Shown in pieces: positions 33,401 through 43,823 of a stretch of 64,000 bases of DNA. A program made the position numbers and the translations under genes. The notes below the pieces were generated by a model that saw nothing but the letters and a program-made list of their open reading frames with translations, was not told where the DNA came from and made no database searches. The stretch is from Hypomesus transpacificus (lineage: Eukaryota > Chordata > Actinopteri > Osmeriformes > Osmeridae): contig NC_061063.1 of assembly GCF_021917145.1 (NCBI RefSeq), positions 254,715 to 318,714 of the forward strand. The letters run 5' to 3'. The first letter of the stretch is position 1. The number at the start of each line of letters is the position of its first letter.

Positions 33401-36400
33401 GCCAATGTTTCTGCAATGGCTCTGATTGATTTTCCATCTTCTCTAAGACTCACAATTGCTTGTTTTTCACCCAAAGACAGCGCTCTGGTTTTCATGTTGT
33501 TTTCACCTCTGAATACAGTCTGCATAGACAAAACCTATCTTACCCAATCTGAACCTGAGTGTAGACATTCAGTGGTATTTATTGATTGAATAATGTATGT
33601 AATAGGACACACCTGGGCAACAAAACACACCTGTCAGTCACATGTTCCAATACTTTTGCTCACGTGACAAATGGGTGGGTTCGAACAAAAAGGTGATATT
33701 TTCTAATTTGTGCATCAGATCCTGATGTAAATACCTGGAAATAAAAGCTGAAACGTTGATCTCTGGTTTCACATTCATCGTTTGATGTCAAGCCCAAATG
33801 TTTTCAGTCTACAGCAAAAATAAAGGAATTGGCCTCACTGTTCCAATACTTTTGGAGGGCACTGTATGTCACGAACACACAGACAAACACACATGCACGC
33901 ATGCATGCACATACACTCGCACCGCACCCATGCACACACTCATGCACACACAGACAGAAATACCCACATGCACACACCTCTCCCGCCCGTCTTATTACTG
34001 TAAATACTTTTTTCTTTACATAGTTGAATTGCACAACACAATTTTTGGAGCAGTATATTTGCTTTCACTGTGGTCTATATGGTGAGTATTGGAAGACTTG
34101 AATGTCACTTTCAATTATACATTAAGCAATGTATAATATCAACAGTTGGTAGTGCAACTGTAGATGACTGATAACAGAGAATAACAGTGTATTGCAAGGA
34201 ACAGGCTGGGCGCACACACACACACAGCCCCCAACATGCACGCGCACCTACACACATGAACACACACGCACACACTGTACACACATACCCACACAGACCT
34301 GCACAAAAGTGAATTCCCTCCAGCTGAGAGTGGCGCCCACCGATGGTAGAGAGGTGAGACCCAGCAGGATGTAGAGAGAGAACCCCAGGACTCCCAGCAT
34401 GTAGAAGGAGTCCGTGGCCCAGGCCTCCGTGTTGTCAAAGTCAAAAGGAGTGCTCTTGTTGTTGTTCTTCATCTGACAGAGAGATCCAGAATGAGGGAGA
34501 GAGAAAGAGAGGGAGGGAGAGAGATTGAAAGAGACAGAGAGAAAGAGAGAGAGAGAGGGGAATAAAGATTGAGAGAGACAGAGAGAAAGATAGAGAGAGC
34601 GGAAGAAAGATTGAGAGACACAGAGTGAGATAGGTTGAGACAGACAAATACAGAGAAAGATTGAGATGGACAGATGAAAGATGGATGGACAGATAGATAG
34701 ACCTTTAAGCAGCAGACCTCCTACCAGTTGAACACGATTTGCACCATTGCCTACTGTACCTCGTTGACCACCCGGGAGATGAGGGTGTGTCTGACCGAGT
34801 AGCGAATGGGGATGATCAGAGTGTAGATGACATGTAGGCAGGCAAAGCCCAACGCCAGCAGACCCAGCTGCTTCCTGCACAGCATCCAGCGGTCCAGCCA
34901 ATCAGGGAATCGACTGAAAACACATCACAGTCTGTCTCACCCAGTGGCTCTCAATCCTGGTCCTTGTGCCCCCCTGCCCTGCATGTTGTAGATGTTCCCC
35001 TGCTCCAACACACCTGATTCTGCTGAGCTTGATAATGACCCACTCATTTGAATCAGGTGTGTTGGAGCAGTGAAACATCTGAAACATGTGGCAGGGGGGC
35101 ACGAGGACTGGGATTTAGAGTCACAGTTCTAACCAATACCGTGTCTGAAAAGAGCCCCTCCCCTCCGGCCTACAGCCTATCAGTGCTGAGCATCCAGCAG
35201 GTGACTGACCTGTACTTGGTCCCTCTGTAGAGCTGCAGGATCCCTGCCAGAACACCAGGCAGGTAACACAAAGACAGCATGATCAGAGACACGATGGGGA
35301 ACACCTTCTCGGACACACACACACACACACGGATTAGATCACCGAGCTGGAAAACAGCCATCTAAATCAGACTGTAGCTGTGTGCTACCTTGTTGGCCAG
35401 GGAGACCACGATCCTGAAGGAGACGTCTTTGCCCTGGGTGGCGTATGTGTAGATGACGTCTCTGACGAGCAGGTAGAAGAAGAAGGAGGCTGTGAGGCCG
35501 ACAGCCAGGCGCAGGGGGAGCCTCCACTGAGGGAACAGCTGCAGGGGGATGTCTTCCAGCTCCCGGGCTGAGGAGAGGCAGCCCCGGTCCAGGGAGCTGA
35601 GGCCCAGCCTGGTGGCGAGCTCCACCACGCCCTGCTTGGCCACCGCACTGTCCCCACACACTAACACCTGAAGAAACACACACAGACACACACAGAGACA
35701 CAGGGCATCAGCTATGCAATTGGTGTATACTTCTGGAACACACACACATGCACACGCCCACCCACAAACACACACACACAGACACTGGGTGTCAGCTATA
35801 CAATTGATGCATGCCTCTGGAAGACACACACGCAAGCACACCTGCACACATACACACACATACACACACAGTCACTGGGCATCAGTTATACATCGGGCAT
35901 CTACAATTGATGCATCCTTCTGGAACACATACACCCACACATACAAAACTGAAAAAGGCATTAAAAAGGTATTTTTGATCTTATTTTTAAATGTATTTTT
36001 AACATTTGCACAATTTGAAGAAATGAAATCACTTCAATTCTGGAAAAGTGAATTGACCACAATGTGGCTGTTTCAGAACCTGCTAACATACAAACAGACC
36101 AGGCATCTTTACCCACACACCAAACTCTAGAGAAACTGCAGATTGTGAAAAAAGATCTTTACACTACCTGTTTCTGTAAATCTATTGTGTTGTTCTTTCT
36201 GGGTATAAATGTGTCTGAGCTTGTGTGTGTGTGTGTGTACGGTTCGATTTCAATAGTTCAATACAGTTTTGGCAGATCTTTCAGGCAGAGGAATAGCACA
36301 AGTTTTCCCCAGGTGTGTGTAAGTGGACTAGTCAGGCAGCCATGTCCTACTCTATTACAGTGGCAGACACAGCAGAGGATGAAGGGACAGACAAGACCAC

Positions 36401-38726
36401 TATCTGAATGTGACGCGAGCACAACCCCACCGTGGATCGAATCAAATTGCCGGCCAGGGAGTAACACACACGTGTGCGCACACACACACGTACACGTAAA
36501 CACACAAACAACAGCCCTCTACAGTAGTGAGTGATCACGTGTGTGTGCTTGTGTGTGCGTATGTTTAAGTGTGTGACTGTGTTTTTGTGTATCTGTGATC
36601 AGTGTGTGTGTGTGTGTGTGTCTATGATGAGTGTATGTGTGTGTGATGAGAATGTAAGGGTGTGAATGTTTGAAAAGAATGCGAGGCAGAATCAGGTTTG
36701 CTCTCAGGAGGGTTGAATGTGTTTGTGTTTCTGTTCTGGAACTGAGGCTGAAATGTTGGTCTCATCTCTGCAACACATAGTTTGTGTGAGTATGTGTATA
36801 CTACTACTTACGTGTGCCTTGGGGTGTGCATGTGGTGTCAGTGTGTGCACATGCCTGTTTGCCTACAACGTGTGTGTGTGTGTAGTTAGTATTCATGCTA
36901 TCCTTGCTTCATCATACATTGCGGCACTTGAAATGTAAAACAGAACGGTTCCGTAGGTCCTTCTTCTCCTCCGCCATCAGACTGTGAACCAACATGTGCA
37001 ATAATGTGTACACGGTCATTAATCACTGTAAACTGCATTACTAGTAAACACAGTTTTTAAGTGTATATTTTTGTACATAGGTGTATGTTTTTGTACGTCC
37101 TTTGCACTGTTTTATATTTATATTTTCGGATTTCTTCATCATTTTAATATTCTTTTCCTATTTAAATCGACTGTTGTAGGGACATTTCACCGGTGCAGGA
37201 TCAATGAAGTCAATCAATCAATCATTGTCAGGGGAACACAAACAAAACAATCTGCAGTGATCCACACAGCATCAACCAGACAGGATAATCACAAGTACTC
37301 TATTCTTAGTGAACCAACCCTGACAGGTTTAGACTGTATCCATATATTTTCCCTCTCGCTATTTCTCCCTCGCCCACCCCTCATATGGCCCCCTTCCTTG
37401 CCCGCTCTCTCCTTCTTTCAGAACTCCTTAACCCTGCTCTCTCTCTCTGTCTTTCTCTCTCTCTTCTCTCAGCCCCTTCCTCTCCTACACCCCCACCTGT
37501 TTCCCTTCCAGTGGTCCATTCAGCAGAGACCAGGAAGACAGGGTGTTGAAGCCTTTGACCACAGACGCTCCAGGGACCAGTCTGGTGAGAAACGTCAACA
37601 CACACACACCAACACACACACACACCAACACACACACACCCACGTACACAAAAATACACACACTTAGAAAAGCACACACGAACACATACATTTCCACAAA
37701 CACAAACACACATAACCTCTTAGAAATGAGTCAAGACAGAGTCAAAGTACATTGTATATTACTTTTGTGTGTATTCCTCACCTCTGCAGGTACTCTGCGT
37801 TGGCCTCGAGGTATTGGTCTTTCTTCTGGTTGTTACTGATGTCCACCAACACCTGCCATCCAATCAGGACATCCATCATCAGATAACTCAATCACAAACA
37901 GCTGATGTTCTCCAATGAGATGATCAAAGACGATACATATTCATGAGGAGGACATGAGGCTATGGAGAGCTGACCTTCCCCTTGAGCTGTGCTCCTAGCG
38001 ACTCCAGGAAGTCATAGTGTTCTCTGTGGACAGCTATGAAGACCAGCTGGGCTGACTGGGCAGCTGCTGCATGAACCTTGACCTGGAAATGTACAGTAAC
38101 ACATGTTCAAGTTCACCCAAGTTCATGCATCATTAACATGATAACATGTACAAAAACCAGCAAGCAAACATGCATGTAAACAAACAGACAGACAGGCAAA
38201 GACAGGCAGTCAGACAGAGAGGCCAACAGATCAACAGTCAGACCAACAGCCAGACAGCCAGACAGCCAGACATATGGACTGACAGACAGACAGATGGACC
38301 AACAGGCAGACAGTCAGACAGACAGCCAGCCAGACAGACAGATAGACCAACAGGCAGACAGTCAGACAGAGAGACAGTCAGACAGACCGACAGTCAGACA
38401 GACAGGCCAACAGGCCAACAGATCAACAGTCAGACCGACAGCCAGACAGCCAACTAGCCAGACAGACAGACATATAGACAGACAGACAGATAGACCAACA
38501 GGCAGTCAGTCAGACAGACAGGTACCTGTGCTCCCTGGGGCAGAGGGCCACAGCTGTGGGGTCTCCTGCTACCAAACACCACCCTGTAACCCGCCTGGAG
38601 CAGACGTTGGCCCAGAGAACGGCCCAGGTCGCCCGTCCCAAAGATGCACACTAGCTCACACTTAGGGGGGCCCGGGGGGCCCTGCGGAGACAGGGACACA
38701 CACTCGGTCTTCTCCTCCATGTGCAT
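30457..38726 (-). CDS. steap4: STEAP4 metalloreductase, nine coding exons, with an in-frame stop
   Basis: STEAP4 reduces Fe(III) and Cu(II) with NADPH, FAD and haem in endosomal/plasma membranes. Exons (minus): 38726-38526, 38082-37975, 37852-37782, 37581-37497, 35667-35389, 35304-35210, 34913-34760, 34472-34299, 30735-30457; all junctions keep frame. The N-terminal oxidoreductase domain has [15 protein letters not shown] (dinucleotide binding), [25 protein letters not shown] and [10 protein letters not shown]. The membrane domain has [40 protein letters not shown], the probable haem histidines in LHVIY and THAYLYG, and ends [14 protein letters not shown]4 rather than STEAP2/3 is judged from these strings. 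Codon TAG at 30678-30676 interrupts the last exon where Trp (TGG) is plausible; 72 sense codons follow in frame. The start could also be the second ATG at 38720. The last intron holds a Tc1 transposon. Confidence 0.9.
30676..30678 (-). other. In-frame TAG in STEAP4 last exon
   Basis: On the minus strand the last exon reads [21 protein letters not shown] single G-to-A change would turn TGG into TAG. The frame resumes with good family similarity up to the normal TAA at 30459-30457, so this is a point event and not a wrong splice or frame. Confidence 0.9.
31742..33150. mobile_element. hAT-type non-autonomous element inside the Tc1 transposase gene
   Basis: Ends are CAGGGCCGTA and its perfect inverse TACGGCCCTG. 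The 8-bp sequence GGTGTAGC occurs directly outside both ends (31734-31741 and 33151-33158), the target duplication expected for hAT. The 1409-bp interior has no transposase frame. It has an 18-bp perfect palindrome at 32108-32125 and a 17-bp inverted repeat at about 32479-32536. Confidence 0.93.
32147..32221 (+). other. Short open frame inside the hAT element
   Basis: ATG at 32147 opens a 24-codon frame, [20 protein letters not shown] and four more residues, then TGA. It is acidic and well composed, so it may be a fragment captured from a host gene's first exon, but I recognise no family and chance is possible. Confidence 0.25.
34490..34700. repeat. GA-rich simple repeat in a STEAP4 intron
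   Basis: GAGA/GACAGA/GATTGA units with irregular period between the seventh and eighth coding exons. Confidence 0.8.
34942..35126. mobile_element. Fold-back MITE in a STEAP4 intron
   Basis: The left arm (CAGTGGCTCTCAATCCTGGT, and on to CTCCAACACACCTGATTC) and right arm (GAATCAGGTGTGTTGGAGCA onward) are inverted copies over about 80 bp each, with a short centre. This fold-back structure and sequence are common in teleost genomes. It lies 29 bp upstream of the exon at 34760-34913, next to the acceptor side. Confidence 0.85.
35714..36062. other. STEAP4 intron with CA repeats
   Basis: CA-rich DNA at 35735-35945, including a sub-repeat of about 90 bp (CACTGGG..ATCAG..TACA) seen three times; no exon. 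Confidence 0.5.
36063..37496. other. STEAP4 intron, GT-rich, with a probable LINE 3' end
   Basis: No exon is seen in this part of the 1.8-kb intron between exons 4 and 5. GT runs occur at 36215-36240, 36535-36660 and 36870-36885. Sequence at about 36950-37225 resembles a LINE 3' end. Confidence 0.5.
36950..37225 (+). mobile_element. Probable LINE 3'-end fragment
   Basis: Begins with a short frame like the C-terminus of CR1/L2/Rex-type proteins ([11 protein letters not shown]), then an AT-rich 3' UTR with TGTACATA and TTTGCACTG motifs and an AATC tail (37207-37222). The strength of the match is limited. Confidence 0.4.
38161..38522. repeat. GACA (Bkm-like) tetranucleotide repeat
   Basis: Imperfect CAGA/GACA units with CCAA interruptions, directly upstream (minus strand: downstream) of the first STEAP4 coding exon's donor. 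Confidence 0.9.
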
Positions 38727-38915
38727 GCTGGCAAGTGAGCTGAGGGTTAGTGAGAGGGCTGGGTGGATGTCTGTCCGGAGCCAAACCCTGTTCCATCCAG
38801 TCACACCATGTGATCCTTGACCTTGTCCTTTCGAGACATTCTTCCACAAGATAAAACTCATCAACAATGTGTCGGCAGCGTTGATTACACATCCTCATCT
38901 TTTATCACGTGTGCA

Positions 38916-38946
<31 letters not shown>

Positions 38947-39181
38947 AGGAATGAGAGAGAAAGAGAAAAGGACAAACGCATCAAATCATGATTGATTTGA
39001 AAATGATGATTATCTGTACTCATTGATCTTTGCAGCTATTGAGGCAAATTACACTGACAGCTAATCATTTTAGACCAACGGTATTGATTGATCTTATCAC
39101 AAGAGCCAGAGTCCATTCGAATGTGATGGTAAAATATGATGTCATTCAGCAAATCAAAGTTCAGAAATCAGAGTTCTCATA
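38727..39181. other. STEAP4 upstream region
   Basis: The 5' UTR and promoter of STEAP4 should lie here or beyond. A GT microsatellite is at 38911-38942. No TATA box or upstream exon could be assigned. Confidence 0.4.
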
Positions 39182-39645
39182 GTCAAATCAAATCAAATCA
39201 AATGTATTTGTACAGCCCTTTTTACACGCAAGCATGTCACAAAGGGCTTCACATGCGCCCATAGAACTGCCCCTCAACCCACCTAAACCCTCAAGGAAGA
39301 CAAGGAAAAACTCCCAGAAAAACTCCCAACAGGAGAAAAAATTGAAGAAACCTTGGGAGGAGCAATTCAGAGAGGGATCCCCTCCTCCAGAGACGGTTGG
39401 TGAGAGAGAGGAGCAGAACACAGGCTAAACATAGTCATACAGTGTCGATGGGTTTTGAAACACCAAAATCCATTGTTCAACTTTATAGATATGGGACAGG
39501 ACTGGGACACTTGCTGTTAGCCGTCATGGAGACTGCTTTCCGGTTGACGACCAGGTCCAGCGTTGCCAGACCAACGACCAGGCAGGTGCTGACAGCTCAA
39601 ACCCCCCACACCACAAGTGATGTGTGTGTGTGTGGGGGGGGACGG
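39182..39645 (-). mobile_element. LINE 3'-UTR copy (same family as 8784-9955)
   Basis: Very similar to 8784-9240: AAATC tandem tail, then TTATTTGTA/TATTTGTACAGCCC and the rest of the 3' UTR in the same order. It stops near a GT/poly-G patch at 39620-39645 and has no coding part, so it is more severely 5' truncated. Confidence 0.85.
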
Positions 39646-41295
39646 GACAAGAAGAAGAAGACATATAAAACTGCTTCCTGTATGTACTGTAGATTACCGC
39701 TGTCTACGTGTGTGTGGGGGCATAATGAGTGTGTCTTTGCATGTGTGACAGTTTGACTGTGTCTTGCCTTCACAATGGCATGTGGATTAGGACACAGAAC
39801 TACTGCGGTTGGGAGTCAAGATCACTTCCTCCTAATCTGGCATCTACTGTCCAGAGCCAACGACCAAACAGCGTGTTCAACTGTCATTGAGGACGGGATG
39901 TCAAATGTAGGGGTCACTTCAAATGGACGAACATTGGTTTCTTTTGTAGATGTTGGGTTCCACAGAGACGAATGAGGCTTTAAACATACAGCTGGTCTCG
40001 CTAGCACAGTTTACCTAATGTGGCGGTGATAACACAGAGAGTCCATAACTTAGGCTTTAATGTGTGCCCTGGGGATATCACAATCGTAACCTTTAAGATG
40101 GCTATTCGGGTAGAGAGGAAGCCTGAAAGCAAATTCACCCAAATGAATCATTTCATTGGTGCCTTCAAGGTATCTATCTCTCTCTTCATAGGAAGACATC
40201 TGCTGCAGCAGATACTTACTTTAAGGACATGGTGTTTGTTTAATTTTGTCCTCAAAGGACTTATCACCTCAGGTAACCTCAAATGCTAATCACATAAACA
40301 TCCTTTCCACATACACAAACACACACACACACATGCAAGAAAGAAATATTCTATAGAAATCTCCTACAGAAGTCTGCAGATGGTACCAGCGTTCCTGTAG
40401 AACATCCTGAGATCCGGTCAGTGTCCAGGGGCACTGCAGCACTTGGACTGCATAGTGATCCAGGAACATCTTGTGGCATTTCACGCACATGTTTAAGTAC
40501 ACGTTGGAGTCACATGTCATTTAGATGTGTGGTTAATGTCAGAGGGTAACTCCAGATTAGAGATGAGGTGACTGTTATGCACATCAGCTTCTTCATATCC
40601 CAAAATAAGCTTTCTGACTTCAGTACTTAGAACAGGGCCGCTCCTAGGCATAGGTGACATAGGCAGCAGCCTAGGGCGGCATCAAGAGGGCGGTGGCAAA
40701 TTCCGAAGTTCATCCATTAATTAACTGCCCCGCACCACCAGCAGAGGGTGCCAATATCACATATCCGTGTTGCGGTTGGGGGGCGGCACCCCGATTTGTG
40801 GCCCGGGGGGGGGGGGCGCTGTTCATACATCTCGCCTAGGGCGCCGAATGTGCAAGGACCGGCACTGACGTAGAAAGTATTAATAAACTTTTTTTTTTGC
40901 TGATCTATACGTTAAGAACAACCTCAGATCACAGGTCCAATTGGAGGGGTTTGAGAGATGGCAATGGTTTCCTTTGAAGAATAAAGATGTCAGTTAAAAA
41001 CAGAATTTCCCATAAGAATTCCCATAAATATTGCAGAAAAGGAGAGTTTACCTTGTACTATCATGATACCATGGGATTGTGTTCACACGGTAAGGACCGC
41101 CTGAAAATCACTCAGAGCCAAAATCACTCATGTTCAATCTGAACATCATTAGAGTTAATTCATTAAAGACAATAGTTTAATGTGCAGTGATACAAAGTGA
41201 TGCTCTACTCTGGGAGTAGCAGAATACTGTAGTATTCTATGCAGAAACTTGACATCTCATCCCATACCTTAGAAGGAAGTATTGTATGGAAACCA
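39646..41295. other. Intergenic DNA before the light-chain locus
   Basis: No gene is seen apart from the MITE at 40633-40867. The part at about 41038-41225 has a diverged copy at 53924-54175 beyond the C exon, so it belongs to the duplicated light-chain region. Confidence 0.55.
40633..40867. mobile_element. hAT-type MITE, 235 bp
   Basis: Ends CAGGGCCG and CGGCACTG, with near-identical 8-bp flanks ACTTAGAA (40625-40632) and ACGTAGAA (40868-40875; one mismatch). Short, GC-rich, no coding capacity. Confidence 0.8.
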
Positions 41296-41442
41296 CCGTA
41301 ATATTGGGACTCTAAGCCACGCCTTTGTTCCCATTTTTTGACCCTGCGGCTCATAGTCCAGTGCGGCTTATATATGTACACATCATTCAATTTAGCTGCT
41401 GCGGCTTATATTCAGGTGCGCCTTATAGTCCGAAAATTACAG
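41296..41442. mobile_element. MITE with CTTATAGTCC terminal repeats
   Basis: The left end CGTAATATTGGGACTCTAAG and right end CTTATAGTCCGAAAATTACA are imperfect inverses. The interior repeats GCGGCTTATA motifs, characteristic of a widespread vertebrate MITE. Confidence 0.7.
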
Positions 41443-41692
41443 ATCATATTGATTATGATGAATATCACTATTATGATGCAATATTGCAACATTGCAACTA
41501 TGCAATGATTATCATCCTCATCATCGTCATGGTTTTCAGTGAGAGACAGAGGGTGTGTACAGTATGTGATATTTGATGTTTCATGTGACCTCATCTTCTG
41601 ACCAGTGTTCCATGTCACTGTCTCTTCCCCCTCAGCACCTGCAGTAGGTCCCAGCTGTAGCAGTGCAGTCACTGTGCAGTCTGACTGAGGGA

Positions 41693-41720
41693 GGTTTTTG
41701 TATGGCTCTGTATCACTGTG
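41693..41720 (-). promoter_or_regulatory. V1 recombination signal, 12-bp spacer
   Basis: Minus strand: heptamer CACAGTG (41720-41714), 12-bp spacer, nonamer ACAAAAACC (41701-41693). Both motifs are consensus. Confidence 0.95.
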
Positions 41721-42229
41721 TGAACACCCAGACACTGGTGATGTGTAAACTCTGACAGTAGTAATCTCCTGCATCTTCAGCCAGGACTCCACTGATGGTC
41801 AGAGTGAAGTCACTCCCAGATCCACTACCACTGAATCTAGATGGAGTCCCAGACTGAAGTGTTGTAGCGTAGTAAATGAGGAGTTTAGGAGCTTCTCCTG
41901 GTCTCTGGAGGTACCAGGCTAGATAAATACTACCGTACACAGGACTGCTAACTCTACATCCTATAGAGACTGTATCTCCTGCAGGAACAGCTGTCACTGC
42001 AGGAGTCTGAGTCACAGTGTACTGCCCTCTGGATTCTGGGTGTGAAGAGAGAAGATGAAAGAAGAGACAAATATTAAGGATACATCTGGATATGTCAAAA
42101 CATACACATTGCTGTGGTTAACGAGTCTTTAACATTAGAGGTAATACTGAAGTTGATCTTTTATGACAGAACTCTCTTACCCTGTATGTAGACAGCTAGA
42201 GTCCAGATGAAGATGGTGATCAGAGTCAT
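41721..42229 (-). CDS. Ig light-chain V segment 1
   Basis: Leader exon 42229-42181 ([16 protein letters not shown], phase 1, donor GTAAGA) and V exon 42035-41721 after acceptor TTCACACCCAG. The mature domain starts near [11 protein letters not shown]. It has the first Cys in [12 protein letters not shown]1 PVYGSIY, Trp in [20 protein letters not shown]2 YATTLQS, framework 3 [13 protein letters not shown] and second Cys in EDAGDYYC. The germline CDR3 end is [11 protein letters not shown], running straight into the RSS heptamer. There is no stop or frameshift, so it is a functional-looking V. The kappa-like 12-spacer signal and inverted orientation fit teleost L1/L3-type light chains. It is the V farthest upstream of J-C in the window. 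Confidence 0.93.
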
Positions 42230-42293
42230 GGTTGTTGTGGGTTCTGTTGTAATGAAGGACAGCTCTCAGTCATGAGGTGTTAAACTCACAGGA

Positions 42294-42339
42294 CTATAAA
42301 CACTCCCAGACCACTGAAGCATGTGCTGCCTATGCAAAG
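42294..42339 (-). promoter_or_regulatory. V1 promoter: octamer-like and TATA-like motifs
   Basis: Minus strand CTTTGCAT (42339-42332; one change from the Ig light-chain octamer ATTTGCAT), then TTTATAG (42300-42294), about 65 bp before the ATG. Confidence 0.65.
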
Positions 42340-42490
42340 TGTCCTCTCTGTTCGACACTTTCTTGGACCCACAGAGAAACTGGAGTTGAAGAAATGTGTG
42401 AAATGAGGCTTGATGCTGTGTCTTAATGATCACGGTCTCTGTGTCTCTCTAGTGGTCAGTGTCAGTATCTCAGTCTGTGAGTGGGTTAAC

Positions 42491-42555
42491 ATGGAGTCCG
42501 AAGGAAAGAACAATGTAACTCAGACTCCTGCAGTGAAAGGTGTTCTCCTTTAAAT
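42491..42555 (+). pseudogene. V framework-1 relic in opposite orientation
   Basis: The plus strand encodes [20 protein letters not shown] then stop, clearly like the V start [20 protein letters not shown]. Similarity ends after framework 1. A sister relic is at 62209-62271. Confidence 0.75.
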
Positions 42556-42700
42556 CCTTTACATCTATATCTCAGCTCCTCCCTATATGATACCACATGC
42601 CAAGAATGAATGTGGAACAAATATAGGTGCTTTTTAGATTTAACTATTGACAGTGACATGGACACTCTAGCAAAGCATCCTGTTAGTCTACATGTTAACA

Positions 42701-42908
42701 CAGGGCCGGCCCAAGCCTTTATCGGACCTTAAGCAAAATTGATTTAGGGGGCCCTCTGCGTCGCTTATCGTTGCCGATTAAAAAAGAATTATAGATACAT
42801 TTTTACATAATACATTAAACTGTCATTTCATTTGCTCTTGGGGGCGCTCTGATAGCCACAGGGGCCCTAAGCAGCCGCTTAGTTCGCTTATGCCTTGGGC
42901 CGGCCTTG
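42701..42908. mobile_element. hAT-type MITE, 208 bp, with empty sites in sister units
   Basis: Ends CAGGGCCGGCC and GGCCGGCCTTG; flanks TGTTAACA (42693-42700) and TGTTAACC (42909-42916). The paralogous sequences near 57018 and 62403 read CATGTTAACCATCAG with no insert, which directly shows the pre-insertion state. Confidence 0.92.
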
Positions 42909-43095
42909 TGTTAACCATCAGCAGCATACAGAATGGCTGAGCACAGAACAGTTTCTAGTAAAGAAGTTTTAAAGAAAACTTGAAAACGGGCAGACTGAAA
43001 AAATCGTATTCTGTACAAAATGGATGAGACAGTCTTTGTCAGTACTCACTAATATCTTTAAGTAAGTCATTTGAAAAGAATATCCTGTACATGTA

Positions 43096-43270
43096 GTCAT
43101 TTAGCAGACGCTTTTACCCAGAGCGACTTACAGTAAGTACAGGGACATTACCCCCGAGGCAAGTAGGGTGCCTTGCCCAAGGACACACCATTATTTGGCA
43201 TGCCGGGAATCGACCTGGCAACCTTCTGATGTAATAGCCCGATTCCCTAACCGCTCAACCATCTGACCCC
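43096..43270. repeat. Dispersed fish repeat (CATTTAGCAGACGC type)
   Basis: Contains CATTTAGCAGACGCTTTTA, GCGACTTACAGTAAGTACAG and a segment around GAATCGACCTGGCAACC that resembles a tRNA B-box region. The paralogous copy at 62586-62761 sits at the same place in the V7 unit, so insertion preceded duplication of the units. Confidence 0.75.
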
Positions 43271-43795
43271 CAGCTGCCCATGTGGCTTGTTAATTGATAC
43301 ACTGATAGTAATTTTTTTAATTTAGGCTCCTGTTGTACCAAGGCCAAGTCATGTTGCAGATGCTAATTAGTTCTTAAAAAATTCCTCAAGTCTTCCAGCT
43401 TGATACAGTGAGGAGACAGTAGAGACTCACAGTACAGGATGAGTTAAGATGTTGACGTGTGTGGAACCCCACTGAGACTGAGCTCCCATGGTGCCTTCAT
43501 CACCAGACACACCACCTCCACCCAGCACCCAATATGAAATTACAGATCATATTGATTATGATGACTATCACTATTATAATGCAATATTGCAACATTGAAA
43601 CTATGCAATGATCATCATCCTCATCATCATGATGGTTTTCAGGGAGAGACAGAGGGTGTGTACAGTTTGTGATATTTGATGTGTCATGTGACCTCATCTA
43701 CTGACCAGTGTTCCATGTCACTGTCTCTTCCCCTTCAGCACCTGCGGTAGGTCCCAGCTGTAGCAGTGCAGTCACTGTGCAGTCTGACTGAGGGA
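43271..43795. other. Spacer between V1 and V2 units
   Basis: Duplicated-unit DNA. 43455-43480 is the empty version of the site hit by the LTR at 62951. 43546-43700 matches flanks of V1 (41450-41600) and V6 (58395-58540). Confidence 0.7.
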
Positions 43796-43823
43796 GGTTT
43801 TTGTATGGCTCTGTATCACTGTG
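43796..43823 (-). promoter_or_regulatory. V2 recombination signal, 12-bp spacer
   Basis: Heptamer CACAGTG (43823-43817) and nonamer ACAAAAACC (43804-43796) on the minus strand, spacer 12. Confidence 0.95.

Larger units (their letters stand above)
31041..33495 (-). pseudogene. Tc1 transposase, interrupted by a hAT insertion
   Basis: The N-terminal part (33495-33151) starts [15 protein letters not shown] and includes a helix-turn-helix DNA-binding region and the GRPRKTS linker. The C-terminal part (31741-31041) has the catalytic positions [17 protein letters not shown] and [11 protein letters not shown] of a D,D34E transposase. I see no other stop or frameshift. The hAT element with its 8-bp duplication falls between codons of the two parts, so the copy was apparently intact when it was hit. 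Confidence 0.9.
30787..33864 (-). mobile_element. Tc1/mariner transposon with IR/DR ends, split by a hAT element
   Basis: Inverted ends begin CAGTGCCCTCCAAAAGTATT at 30787 and end with the inverse at 33864, flanked by TA on both sides (30785-30786, 33865-33866). Each end has an inner direct-repeat copy (AAAAGTATTGGAACA, near 30994 and 33643), so the inverted repeats are about 220 bp, the IR/DR type. Without the inserted hAT element and its duplicated target the element is about 1.66 kb, the normal full length. It lies in the last STEAP4 intron. Confidence 0.95.

Noticed and set aside
38146..38665. Gln/Thr/Arg-rich frames
   Set aside because: Translation of the GACA repeat.
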